The notes under the pieces are model-generated. The model was not told where the DNA came from. It ran no database searches and was given only the letters and a program-made list of their open reading frames with translations. From an uncultured Prevotella sp. (lineage in GTDB: Bacteria > Bacteroidota > Bacteroidia > Bacteroidales > Bacteroidaceae), in NCBI GenBank assembly GCA_900315775.1, contig ONAJ01000003.1, forward strand, positions 1 to 64,000: a stretch of 64,000 nucleotides of DNA, written 5' to 3'. Both the position numbers and the translations under genes were made by a program. Positions within the stretch are counted from its first letter, which is position 1. The number at the start of each line of letters is the position of its first letter. Shown here piece by piece: positions 54,964-63,497 of this stretch.

Positions 54964-55842
54964 TCATCCTCTTGGATGTGTTTTCTCATATACTGCTTTT
55001 AGCTGCTCGAAGGTGGTGTGCGTGTAGATTTCTGTCGTTGCCAGACTTTCGTGCCCCAAGAGTTTCTTCACGCTTTCCAGTCCCGCCTCGTGATTTAGCA
55101 TTGCTGTAGCAAAGCTGTGTCGCAACACGTGGGGCGAACGTTTCTTCTGTGTCGTCACCAGTCCCAACTTGTTAATCACTATATCTCTGACCTTGAGGGG
55201 CGATATTCTCTTGCCCTTTTCCGTCAGCAACAGTCCGGGGGTTACCTTTACCACCTTTTCGTCTCTTGCTGCTATGTATTTCCGCAACTCCTCCGCCAAT
55301 TCATTGCCAAAAGGAATTATGCGTTGTTTGTTTCTCTTTCCCGTCACCTTCAGCTGACTGTTCACGAAGTCAACCATCTCGTCGTCCAGTCCCACCAGTT
55401 CCGACAGTCGCAGTCCGGTTGTATATAATATTAATATTATGGTACGCGCGAGGAGGTCGTCGTATGTGTCTTTCCACATCTCGGGTTCCAGGAGTCTGTC
55501 TATATCCGCCTCCCTGATGAATTTCGGCAGCGGCTTTTCCTTCTTCGGACCTTTTATCATGTGCGACGGGTCTCGCTTTACGAGGTTTCTTGACAGGGCA
55601 AAACGATAAAAGGAACGCAACGCACTCAATCTTCTGTTGATTGATGTGGCATTGTTTCCTTTATCCATCATCTCTTCCATCCATCCTCGGATGACATCGG
55701 AGTCCACAGACTCCCATGTGAGTTCAGCACTAAGATTCTTGAAGTACGACTCGAATGCTGTCAGATCCTCGCCATAGCTTTCCACAGTCCTCTGCGAATA
55801 GTTTCGCTCTAACTGTAAGTAATTCAAGAATTTATTTATCAT
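54964..55842 (-). CDS. xerC: Tyrosine recombinase XerC
   Basis: It resolves chromosome dimers at dif together with a partner recombinase. The 292-residue protein has an N-terminal SAM-like core-binding domain (about 1-85) and a C-terminal catalytic domain. Catalytic residues are in TTGLRLSELVGL (Arg), SPHVLRHSFATAML (His-x-x-Arg), LLGHESLATTEIYTH (His and nucleophile Tyr). It lies between rpsU and hpf, a normal Bacteroidales neighbourhood, so it is the housekeeping recombinase rather than an integrase. Confidence 0.93.
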   Translation of the reverse strand: MINKFLNYLQLERNYSQRTVESYGEDLTAFESYFKNLSAELTWESVDSDVIRGWMEEMMDKGNNATSINRRLSALRSFYRFALSRNLVKRDPSHMIKGPKKEKPLPKFIREADIDRLLEPEMWKDTYDDLLARTIILILYTTGLRLSELVGLDDEMVDFVNSQLKVTGKRNKQRIIPFGNELAEELRKYIAARDEKVVKVTPGLLLTEKGKRISPLKVRDIVINKLGLVTTQKKRSPHVLRHSFATAMLNHEAGLESVKKLLGHESLATTEIYTHTTFEQLKAVYEKTHPRG

Positions 55843-55929
55843 GCTATCGTTGCCTTTTCTACATTCACATGTTTTTCGGCAACGAATTTATGCAAAATTC
55901 TTGAAACGACCAAATTTTTGGCCGAATTT

Positions 55930-56121
55930 TTACTCTTCAGCGTCGCGCAGCTTCTGAACGTAGATAGCGTGCTCCATCTTCAAGCGCTTCAAAACAGAGG
56001 GCTTGTCGAACTGCTGGCGTGAACGGAGTTCCTTAACTACGCCTGTCTTTTCGAACTTTCTCTTGAACTTTTTCAGTGCTCTTTCGATGTTCTCACCATC
56101 TTTTACTGGTACGATAATCAT
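55930..56121 (-). CDS. rpsU: Ribosomal protein bS21
   Basis: The 63-residue basic protein starts MIIVPVKDGENIERALKKFK and continues RKFEKTGVVKELRSRQQFDK, the bS21 signature. It is needed for initiation on the 30S subunit in many bacteria; in Bacteroidetes it is part of the ribosome set-up in which the anti-Shine-Dalgarno is masked. A consensus promoter lies 80 nt upstream. Confidence 0.97.
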   Translation of the reverse strand: MIIVPVKDGENIERALKKFKRKFEKTGVVKELRSRQQFDKPSVLKRLKMEHAIYVQKLRDAEE

Positions 56122-56200
56122 TGCTTTTAATCTTAATTTTTATATGTTTAACTTCTTATTATTTTCGCTATTTTTCTCGTGCGGACACGATTTGCGGCTG

Positions 56201-56232
56201 CAAAATTACATCAAATTTAGCAAACTGCCAAA
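56201..56232 (-). promoter_or_regulatory. Consensus promoter of rpsU
   Basis: On the minus strand TTTG (56232-56229), a 20-nt spacer and TAATTTTG (56208-56201), about 80 nt before the ATG. The gap to the truncated aminopeptidase P gene upstream is short, so rpsU is separately driven. Confidence 0.8.
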
Positions 56233-56277
56233 CTTTTCTGCTTTTTTTCTTCTTTAAGACCCAAAATTGTGGTGTTT

Positions 56278-57108
56278 TTAACTACTCACATCCCTCATTG
56301 TTGCTATTGGCGACTCTCCAAACACCACAATTCGTGTTATTTTTTTGTACAGCGTATAGCACACCTCATCGGGGTCCACGAGTATGTTATATTCAAAGTA
56401 ATCCTTCAGTCCTTTCGATATTTCTTTTTGTTCCTTCACCTCTACTCCTTGTGTTGCGAGGTAAGCACGCACCTCGTTGCTCGCCCTCCTGCTATCCACG
56501 AACAGCGTTGCCTTGTTCGACGCTATCAGCAGATAACTCTCCGCTGCCTTTCCGCCGGTTTCGTCGGGAGTTTGCAGGTTCAGCGTCCACGCTACGTCCT
56601 CACGTCTTGTCGCCAGCATACCGTCAGCGTGTTGTTTTCTCAGTTCCTGGCGGATTCTTGCCAACTTTTGCGTTGTCGGTTCGGTGGGGTTAATGGGAGT
56701 TATGGGGATTACGGGAGGGTTGGGATTATTCTTCCCCACCCTTTCTATTGGGTCGAAGTTGGTTCGTATGGTGATGCCCCCTCTATGTTTCATCTGTTCC
56801 TTCAGCGCCTCGACGTCTGCCGTCGATGTCTGCATGCCGTCGATGCCTATCTCTGGCGACTGGAATTTCTTTTTCTCGAACTGTTCCTGCAGCCACTCTG
56901 CTATCGCAGGTATTGCTGCTATCAGCGTCGGGTACTCCTCCTTCTTCCACAACTCTACGTCCTCCTGCGTCACCACAGCGATGCCCTCCGCCTTGTCGTT
57001 GCCACTTATCCAGCAGCTACCCTCCGCGGAAAGCACGAAGGCACTAAGGTGCTCTCTTCTCAGCTCCGTCCTTAGTGCCTCCAGTCTCTCTGTTATGACG
57101 TTTTCCAT
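56278..57108 (-). pseudogene. Aminopeptidase P N-terminal half, lacking the M24 catalytic domain
   Basis: The 276-residue frame contains two creatinase-N-like domains (about 5-130 and about 150-270: RRE-HLSAFVLSAEGSCWISGN and RKQHADGMLATRREDVAWTL, NLQTPDETGG). It stops just where the M24 metallopeptidase domain should begin (FGESPIATMRDVSS, stop). Intact Bacteroidetes homologues are about 590-600 residues. No trace of the M24 domain is seen between here and rpsU. A Pro/Asn-rich linker between the two domains (GKNNPNPPVIPITPINPTEP) is coded by a simple repeat. It could be a decaying gene or a retained non-catalytic protein. It follows ald after 9 nt. Confidence 0.75.
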
Positions 57109-57117
57109 AAATATCTC

Positions 57118-58221
57118 CTATAGTTCCAACGGAGTGTATGGAAGGTTAAATACCTTCGCCACAGCCTCGTAAGTAATCTTTCCGTCGGTGATGTTTACAC
57201 CGCGACGTAGCGCCACATCATCACGACAAGCCTGTTGCCAGCCCTTGTCGGCGAGAGCTACAGCATAACGCAACGTAGCATTTGTCAGCGCCATAGTTGA
57301 GGTGTTAGGTACAGCACCAGGAATGTTTGCTACAGCGTAGTGTACTATGCCGTCGATGGTATATACCGGGTCGCTATGTTTTGTGGGGTGCGACGTCTCG
57401 AAGCATCCACCCTGATCTATAGCCACATCGACGAGTACCGTTCCCGGCTCCATTAGCTTCAGCATATCGCGGGTTATTAGTCTTGGTGCAGCATCGCCAG
57501 GAACCAGCACAGAGCCAATAACGATATCTACCGTTGGCAGTTCCATACGGATATTATGTTCCGACGAGTATAGCGTGTGTACCGTCGGCATGTCGGCAGC
57601 AAGACGTTTCAGTCGCGGCAGCGAGATATCAGTTATCGTCACGTCGGCACCCATACCCACAGCAATTCGTGCTGCAGCCTCACCAACGGTTCCTGCTCCC
57701 AGCACCAGCACACGTGCCGGTTTCACACCAGGAACACCAGCCATCAGTTTGCCTTTGCCGCCCTGTGTCTTCTGCAGATAGTACGCACCGTTCTGTGTTG
57801 CCATACGTCCTGCAACCTCACTCATAGGTATCAACAGCGGCAGCGAGTGGTCGTCCTTCTCCACCGTCTCGTAGGCAATACACGTAGCGCCGCTCTTCAG
57901 CATAGCGTCGGTAAGTTCCCTTTCGCAGGCAAAGTGGAAGTATGTAAAGACCACCTGTCCCTTCCTCACCAGAGGATATTCCGGAGCTATAGGTTCCTTA
58001 ACCTTCACAATCATTTCAGCCTCAGCATATACGTCCTCTATCGTAGGGAGAATCTTTGCCCCCACCTTCTCGTAATCAGCATCGCTGAAGCCACTACCCT
58101 CGCCTGCCGTATGTTGTACGACTACGTTATGTCCGTGTTTCACAAGCTCTGCAACTCCCGCAGGTGTCATTCCCACTCTGTTCTCGTTGTCTTTAATCTC
58201 TTTTGGTACTCCAATTTTCAT
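57118..58221 (-). CDS. ald: Alanine dehydrogenase
   Basis: It interconverts alanine with pyruvate and ammonia using NAD. The 367-residue protein opens MKIGVPKEIKDNENRVGMTP, the substrate-binding start. VFTYFHFA and the NAD-binding GAGTVGEAAARIAVGMGADV follow, then DVAIDQGGCFETSHPTKHSD and GIVHYAVANIPGAVPNTSTM, all typical. Upstream is the CTAGG array. The aminopeptidase P remnant follows after 9 nt, so the two are probably co-transcribed. Confidence 0.96.
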   Translation of the reverse strand: MKIGVPKEIKDNENRVGMTPAGVAELVKHGHNVVVQHTAGEGSGFSDADYEKVGAKILPTIEDVYAEAEMIVKVKEPIAPEYPLVRKGQVVFTYFHFACERELTDAMLKSGATCIAYETVEKDDHSLPLLIPMSEVAGRMATQNGAYYLQKTQGGKGKLMAGVPGVKPARVLVLGAGTVGEAAARIAVGMGADVTITDISLPRLKRLAADMPTVHTLYSSEHNIRMELPTVDIVIGSVLVPGDAAPRLITRDMLKLMEPGTVLVDVAIDQGGCFETSHPTKHSDPVYTIDGIVHYAVANIPGAVPNTSTMALTNATLRYAVALADKGWQQACRDDVALRRGVNITDGKITYEAVAKVFNLPYTPLEL

Positions 58222-58250
58222 AGTTTTAGGATTTTTAGTTAGTATTTTTT

Positions 58251-58345
58251 CTAGGATTGCCTAGGACCCCCTAGGATTTCCTAGGATTGCCTAGGAGCGC
58301 CTAGTACCGCCTAGCCTTTCCTAGTTCTCCTAGTTCCTCTTCTAG
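58251..58345. repeat. 10-bp CTAG array spanning the four-helix gene end and the ald upstream region
   Basis: CTAG recurs at exactly 10-bp steps from 58251 through 58321, then at 9 and about 12 bp. Units include CTAGGATTGC, CTAGGACCCC, CTAGGATTTC and CTAGTACCGC. The last part lies inside the coding end of the four-helix-bundle gene and supplies its stop codon. Confidence 0.9.
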
Positions 58346-58969
58346 TTCTTTTATTCTCTTTTTCAGCATTTGGTTTTCCGTTTCCAGCGCTTTCATGTAT
58401 GCGTCCTGCTCTTTACGGTAGCCTGTGCGTGCTGCGTGCATACGTTCCTTTATTCCACCTTCGGTGACAAAGCGTTCCTCCAGGCGCTCTATGTATGAGC
58501 ACATCATCTTGTCTGTCTGGTGGCATAGCGTGAGGGCTAAGTTAGCCATTTTCTCGTCACTCATACCTTCCAACATAGGAACATAGTCACTATAGTCATT
58601 ATGTGTACTGCAGAAGTCGCGAAGTTTCTGCAGCTCCGGATTGTCGATACCCCATTGTTTAAGGTGGCGAGTATTTAAGTAGTCCAAATAATCAGAGCGA
58701 AGTTCCTGAAGACTTCCACGAGCAACGTTCAACAGCTTTATCTCCATTTCAGAGCTTGTCTGACCATCCTCGCTACCTTCCACTATATTCTGCTTGCCAG
58801 AGCGTGCAGCCTGTATCATCTGATCTACAGTACGGTCACCACGGGGAGGTAGAAAACGACTACAGAACTCCGACGTCAGTTGGAAGAGAACATCGCTCTT
58901 TCTGTAGAAGAACAGGTCTTTCCAGACAACCGCCTTCTTCAGTACCTTTCCCTTGGTGTTATATTCCAT
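58301..58969 (-). CDS. Four-helix-bundle protein (23S rRNA intervening-sequence family) with coiled-coil tail
   Basis: The 222-residue protein has the four-helix-bundle pattern RTVDQMIQAARSGKQNIVEG, then SEDGQTSSEMEIKLLNVARG, SLQELRSDYLDYL, known from proteins once linked to 23S rRNA intervening sequences. The function of the family is unknown. A C-terminal coiled coil (about 180-215, ALETENQMLKKRIKELEEEL) is added. The final residues GELGKARRY and the TAG stop are written in the 10-bp CTAG repeat. Two more CTAG units lie just upstream of its start (about 58990-59005), so repeats flank both ends. Confidence 0.82.
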   Translation of the reverse strand: MEYNTKGKVLKKAVVWKDLFFYRKSDVLFQLTSEFCSRFLPPRGDRTVDQMIQAARSGKQNIVEGSEDGQTSSEMEIKLLNVARGSLQELRSDYLDYLNTRHLKQWGIDNPELQKLRDFCSTHNDYSDYVPMLEGMSDEKMANLALTLCHQTDKMMCSYIERLEERFVTEGGIKERMHAARTGYRKEQDAYMKALETENQMLKKRIKELEEELGELGKARRY

Positions 58970-59054
58970 ACTACTTCGTTTTTAAAGTTAACTAGGATTA
59001 CCTAGAATCCACTGCAAAAATAAATTGTTTTTTACAAAGTTCCAAAAAAATGAA

Positions 59055-59092
59055 GAAAAAAATCACCACTACTCGTTGATGGGTAGTGGTGA
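59055..59092 (-). terminator. Terminator after the second small-peptide gene
   Basis: On the minus strand TCACCACTAC pairs perfectly with GTAGTGGTGA around a 10-nt loop, followed by TTTTTTTCTTC. It ends the surface-protein/peptide transcript. Confidence 0.9.
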
Positions 59093-59132
59093 CACTAAAA
59101 TTACTTATACAATGATTCACGTGTAAATTTCC

Positions 59133-59315
59133 TTACTCCTCCTCTTCGTCCCAAAGAGAGTTAGAAGAGATATTTGTTTGTTTTGCATCGTCATATTCAC
59201 CAGTAATAGCATTCTTTCCTGCTGTTTTGCCTGTAAGTTGTGGTGTAGTAGCAGGATTCATTAACTGCAACTCTATCTTGTGCAAATCTGTATTTGGCTT
59301 AATATATCTTTTCAT
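59133..59315 (-). CDS. Small acidic-tailed peptide, KYIKPNTD family (second copy)
   Basis: The 60-residue product begins MKRYIKPNTDLHKIELQLMN and ends SNSLWDEEEE. It is a diverged paralogue of the peptide at 26335-26526: the N-terminal ten residues are nearly identical, a central GEY is shared, and both end with a tryptophan followed closely by glutamates. The gene lies 72 nt after the giant surface-protein gene and before a strong terminator, so the two form a bicistronic unit here. No signal peptide and no known domain. Function unknown. Confidence 0.75.
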   Translation of the reverse strand: MKRYIKPNTDLHKIELQLMNPATTPQLTGKTAGKNAITGEYDDAKQTNISSNSLWDEEEE

Positions 59316-59339
59316 CTTCTTGTTTTTTTATTTGTAATT

Positions 59340-59387
59340 AGCTTTCCGTTGAACCCCCTCCCTTTTGAAGGGGGTTGGGGGAGGCTT
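59340..59387 (-). promoter_or_regulatory. C/G-rich hairpin between surface protein and small peptide
   Basis: On the minus strand GCCTCCCCCAACCCCCTTC faces AAAAGGGAGGGGGTTC; the two can form a long stem. It occupies the same place as the hairpin after the first surface-protein gene (26225-26334). Possible partial terminator setting the ratio of the two products. Confidence 0.6.
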
Positions 59388-62300
59388 TTATTTTCTCAGG
59401 TACTTTTTTCCATTCACTATTACGATGCCCTTATAGTCTGAACCTACCTTCTGACCACTGAGGTTATAACGAACAACATCTTCTGTTGTATTTCCAACAG
59501 AGCGGATGCCGTCGGTTTCTTCTTCGGCAAAGATAATTGTCAGAGGCTTAGCGCCAGCACCTTCAACGTTGTAGCTTGTACTCAGGTATGCGCGATTTGG
59601 TTTCAGATAGCCGTCAGTAGCCATGTTGAACTTACCCTGCTGCAAGATATAGTTATAAACGTTAGCTTCAGGATTCCATACCACCTGAGTACGCACTAGC
59701 ACACCTACCATCTGGTTGCCAGTAACGTCAGAAGCGTCCTTCGTCGTAACAGGAATGCTATAAGTATCAGGAGTCTCACAGTAAAGGACAACGCCCTCAC
59801 CAGCAGGCACAACGTCAACCTTAGTCAGAGTTACCTTACCTTTTCCATCCACGCTTGCCTTATAAGCCTTCACATCAGTTTCACTGAAGTCGAGTTTATT
59901 CATAAAGCAGTATGAGAGGTAATGAGACTCACCTATAGTGACGCTGGTTGATAATGATGTGGTATAGTTACTATAGCCATATACAGGAGCACTCTTATAA
60001 ATCTTAAAGCCAGAAACGCGAACACCATTTGATGTACCACCACAAGTTGAGGTAATGCGCAGTTTACCAGTACCAGACAAAGCTGTGCCGCCGGTATAAG
60101 TATTAGTTCCTGTTTGAGAACTGCCTGAAACTGTTACTTCCTTCCATGTATTTGTACCATCTCCGATAGTTAATCTATTGTAAGATGGACCGCCATAAGT
60201 TCCGCCATATACAACAACCTTCGTAATGATACTTAAGTCAAACTCCGCAGACTCAACATATCCTCCTTCATGCAACAAATAATATGTGTTATTATCTGTG
60301 TATTCTCCATCTACTGTCAAGGTACCCGCACTATACGAATACTCTTGGTCAACAACATCAGTCGTTCCTGTCTGTGTCTGATTTGCAAATACCGCATAAA
60401 TAGTCTTTGTTGATGTCGGAGTAATTGAGTTTCCAGTAGTCATAGTAGGAGCAACGTCTGTGGTTGCTACTTCTGTATCTGACCAGCCCAGGAATACATA
60501 ATCTCCTATAGCAGCTACATCAGGAACTGTGATGGCTGCTCCATAAGACTCTTGACGACGTACCTCATCAGTATTACCATTGATTGAGAACGTTACTGTA
60601 TAGCGAGGACGAACAGTAACGGAGTACTCTTTTGTCAATTCCTTATATGGAGTATAATAACCCGTTCCCTCATCATACTCGTCATAAGCTGCCGCTGTGG
60701 CTACAATTGTAGCAGTACCACAATCACCATTAAGTACAACAGCACCTGTACTTGAGTTAAGAGAAGTTATAATATCGTCACTACCATCTTTGATGCTATA
60801 TGTTACAGCGCCCTTGACTGTTGTCTTGGTAACTTCCTGACCAGCGAAACTGGTCACAGCATCCGTTTCTTCGTCTAAGTTATAAGAATTATTGGTAAAT
60901 GACATCACCTGATTTTGAGGTGCATTGTGAGTCTTTGTAAACTGGCTCTGCTCATACATATAGTAACGAATATTATCATTGTAACGACCAATATAACCCA
61001 CGAAGTTACCCTTCTCGTCTTTGGTCAAAGTAATACCTGTCAGTCGAGCATATATGCTAATAGTATTAGTTCCGTCTGTAGTGATTTTTCCGCCAGAGGT
61101 TTGAGAACTTGTCATTGCTGTGTTAATAGACGCCCCATTGATGGCGATTTTACGTCCCTCATAAGTGGCATAGTTCTCTTTTGTCAAATCAGTAATAGCA
61201 ACCTCGACAGCATCAGGAACAATACCGCCTGCAACAGGAGTTTGGTCAATTGCTGTAATCTGATATTCGTTGTTGAGTCTTTTAATCTGACCTGTGATAG
61301 CACCAGTAAACTTCTTACCAGCCTCCCAGTCGCCAGTAGCACAACTTGCATATACTGCTACATCACCACTCTGCAGATAAGCATGAGAGCCACTTACATA
61401 AGTAATAACCAAATCACTTGCTAAGTCAGCAGTAAAGTCAACAGCAGTAGAACTTGTTGCTTGAGCTTTGATACCCGCAAGGGTTGTCGCACTCTTGACA
61501 GTTACTTCGTATGTGTCATATGCTGCTGCACTAACCCCCAGTTCTGCATCAACGCTGGCAGTAATGGTGGTAGTACCAATACCAACAGCAGTAACAACAC
61601 CCTCACTATTGACAGTTGCTACACCTGTATTGCTTGATGTATAGTTGATAGTCTTGCTAACTTCTGTTACCGTAGCAGTGTTTGTATTTGTCGTTGTTCC
61701 ATCCAGATAGAGGATTACTGGATCCGCGCTATCAAAGGCTACGGTAGGAGTAATAATGGCAGAGGGATTAGAATTGTAAGCAGTCTTTGGGATATATAAT
61801 TTCATTGCAGTATATTGCCTGCTAGAGTAGTCGTTATGATATTCTGTTTTCCACCCATTATATTGTTCCAACGCAGCTTTATCACTTGCAGCATTGCGAA
61901 GCGCAAACAGATTATCAGCATAAGTATTCAACTCGATTATCCATTTATTGTTTGTGCCTGACCAATCAATAGGTTTATCATTATCACCGCTGGTTGATAA
62001 AGTCTCCTGACTTAACGTACCACTTGCACCAGTAAGCACATAACCTGTAGTGTTATCACCACTTAAAACAAACATCTGATCTGAAGCAACTGTTATTTCG
62101 TTATTTGTTTCAGTTGGAGCATTAACGATAGAAGCGTCGTGAGTTAAAATTTTTGTGCCATACTGAGATATAACTGCAATTTTCTTTGAAGCATTAATCT
62201 GATTCAAAGATGTTACACGAGTATAAGCATAACCAGTTTCTGAAAGTGTATATACTGCATGAAGTACTGTTGCACTTGTAGGATAATATGTAGAACCTGC

Positions 62301-63155
62301 TTTATAAAGAGTTGGTTGTGTTGTCGTATTATCAACTGCATCCGCAGCCCAGCCAGCGAACTCCCATCCTGCAACTCCTGTTGTTGCTGTAGGAAGTGTT
62401 ACACCTGCTCCACCAATTTCTTCAGTAGCACTTGGTGTATCACAAGAACCACCTTCTTCATTGAAAGTTACAGTATAAATAGGTATAGCTTCGAAGTTAA
62501 TTGTCACAGTTGTATTAGCAGAAGGAGTAACTGTAAATGCATTTCCATTCTGAGATACCGTAGCAGAATTTTCAGGACTGACAGTGTAAGGAGTGGAAGT
62601 ACTTACACGATAGCCGTCAGCAGGATTTGCGGTAATTACACTACCACTCAAAGATACTGTACCATAACTATTGTTATTAGATTGTGCAGTAATTGTATAG
62701 GCAGGAGCTGCAGGGGTATAGGTAACAACTATATCTGTTATTCTTGCCTGTGCACTTGCATTATTGGTAAGAGTAATAGCTGATGTAGAAGATCCTGACC
62801 AAGTTGCCGTGCTGCTACTAACACTAACACTAGACTTATCAGAAGCTGTCCATGTCTTTATATATCCTGATGATGTTGCCGTAAGTACTATGCTAGTAAT
62901 AGTAACACCATTATTTGGCGTTATGACCAAATAATTGTTTGCATACACTTGGAGATAACTGGTATTTCCATTGCCCTTTCCTGTTATGGTAATATCTCCC
63001 TTTGTAGCTCCTGTCAAGTCTCCACCTGAACCAGAACTACCTTGTCCTGAGAAGTCTGTGTAAGAAAAATTTGCTTCCGCCGCCCACACACTCGAACTTC
63101 CGACTATCAGGGCGAATAGAAGGAAGAAACTCTTTAAAAAGTTTGTTTGTTTCAT
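59388..63155 (-). CDS. Giant secreted surface protein with bacterial Ig-like and InlB-type repeats
   Basis: Signal peptide 1-26 (ending SVWAA). The N-terminal beta-sandwich (about 27-150) resembles that of the 24119-26224 protein. InlB-B/Listeria-Bacteroides-type repeats follow (about 225-305 with WEFAGWAADAVDN; about 880-960 with YVFLGWSDTEVAT). There is also a bacterial Ig-like Big_2 domain (about 470-545, SNTGVATVNSEGVVTAVGIG), an OB-fold-like segment (about 555-640), and a C-terminal beta domain. The protein ends YNLSGQKVGSDYKG, then IVIVNGKKYLRK, the sorting-like tail shared with two other proteins here. No enzyme motif. Transcription seems to start from a triplicated promoter with a 148-nt leader. 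Adhesion is a guess. Confidence 0.85.
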   Translation of the reverse strand: MKQTNFLKSFFLLFALIVGSSSVWAAEANFSYTDFSGQGSSGSGGDLTGATKGDITITGKGNGNTSYLQVYANNYLVITPNNGVTITSIVLTATSSGYIKTWTASDKSSVSVSSSTATWSGSSTSAITLTNNASAQARITDIVVTYTPAAPAYTITAQSNNNSYGTVSLSGSVITANPADGYRVSTSTPYTVSPENSATVSQNGNAFTVTPSANTTVTINFEAIPIYTVTFNEEGGSCDTPSATEEIGGAGVTLPTATTGVAGWEFAGWAADAVDNTTTQPTLYKAGSTYYPTSATVLHAVYTLSETGYAYTRVTSLNQINASKKIAVISQYGTKILTHDASIVNAPTETNNEITVASDQMFVLSGDNTTGYVLTGASGTLSQETLSTSGDNDKPIDWSGTNNKWIIELNTYADNLFALRNAASDKAALEQYNGWKTEYHNDYSSRQYTAMKLYIPKTAYNSNPSAIITPTVAFDSADPVILYLDGTTTNTNTATVTEVSKTINYTSSNTGVATVNSEGVVTAVGIGTTTITASVDAELGVSAAAYDTYEVTVKSATTLAGIKAQATSSTAVDFTADLASDLVITYVSGSHAYLQSGDVAVYASCATGDWEAGKKFTGAITGQIKRLNNEYQITAIDQTPVAGGIVPDAVEVAITDLTKENYATYEGRKIAINGASINTAMTSSQTSGGKITTDGTNTISIYARLTGITLTKDEKGNFVGYIGRYNDNIRYYMYEQSQFTKTHNAPQNQVMSFTNNSYNLDEETDAVTSFAGQEVTKTTVKGAVTYSIKDGSDDIITSLNSSTGAVVLNGDCGTATIVATAAAYDEYDEGTGYYTPYKELTKEYSVTVRPRYTVTFSINGNTDEVRRQESYGAAITVPDVAAIGDYVFLGWSDTEVATTDVAPTMTTGNSITPTSTKTIYAVFANQTQTGTTDVVDQEYSYSAGTLTVDGEYTDNNTYYLLHEGGYVESAEFDLSIITKVVVYGGTYGGPSYNRLTIGDGTNTWKEVTVSGSSQTGTNTYTGGTALSGTGKLRITSTCGGTSNGVRVSGFKIYKSAPVYGYSNYTTSLSTSVTIGESHYLSYCFMNKLDFSETDVKAYKASVDGKGKVTLTKVDVVPAGEGVVLYCETPDTYSIPVTTKDASDVTGNQMVGVLVRTQVVWNPEANVYNYILQQGKFNMATDGYLKPNRAYLSTSYNVEGAGAKPLTIIFAEEETDGIRSVGNTTEDVVRYNLSGQKVGSDYKGIVIVNGKKYLRK

Positions 63156-63309
63156 TTTGTTTAAAAATTAATTATTAAGTTATTATAATTATATGTGTAT
63201 CTTCTTTGTCCAGAGGGGGGTCGGCACTAAGTTGTGCAAATCCCGTGGGTTTGCCTATTATAGGCACTTTCTTCATCGTCGCTACGATTTATCTCATCAA
63301 AATCGGTGA
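63156..63309 (-). promoter_or_regulatory. Long 5' leader of the giant surface-protein gene
   Basis: With the TACCTTTG box at 63310-63317 the transcript would carry a leader of roughly 148 nt. It contains the hairpin TGCCTA-TTA-TAGGCA (63252-63266), a run of C/G (near 63216-63222), and an AT-rich end. A plus-strand frame across this area is not considered a gene. Confidence 0.6.
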
Positions 63310-63497
63310 CAAAGGTACGCATAAGCGAGCGAAATACCAAAGGAAAACTTGTTTTTCTTTGTATTTCCGAGCGAGAGTACCTTATTTAAAGGTACGCATA
63401 AGCGAGGACATAACCAAATAAATTTATTTATTTTTATTCTTGAGCGGGAGAACCTTAGACGAAGTCAGAGGTACGCATAAATGAGCAAAAAAACAAA
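63310..63497 (-). promoter_or_regulatory. Three tandem promoter-bearing repeats (77-79 bp unit)
   Basis: Units begin at 63311, 63388 and 63467, each containing GGTACGCATAA (plus strand). On the minus strand each carries a TTTG, a 20-nt spacer, and a -7 box: TACCTTTG (63317-63310, TTTG at 63341-63338), TACCTTTA (63394-63387, TTTG at 63418-63415), and TACCTCTG (63473-63466, TTTG at 63497-63494). The first is consensus, the other two have one mismatch. All point at the giant surface-protein gene. Confidence 0.75.

Noticed and set aside
56121..57075. Several plus-strand frames (up to 268 codons) opposite the aminopeptidase P remnant
   Set aside because: Antisense shadows rich in Leu/Arg/Cys with no domain; the minus-strand frame has clear creatinase-N-like domains.
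63206..63421. A 71-codon plus-strand frame with a hydrophobic stretch (VGLPIIGTFFIVATIYLI)
   Set aside because: It lies on the opposite strand of a consensus promoter and leader and runs across the tandem promoter repeats; more likely noncoding DNA that happens to be open.
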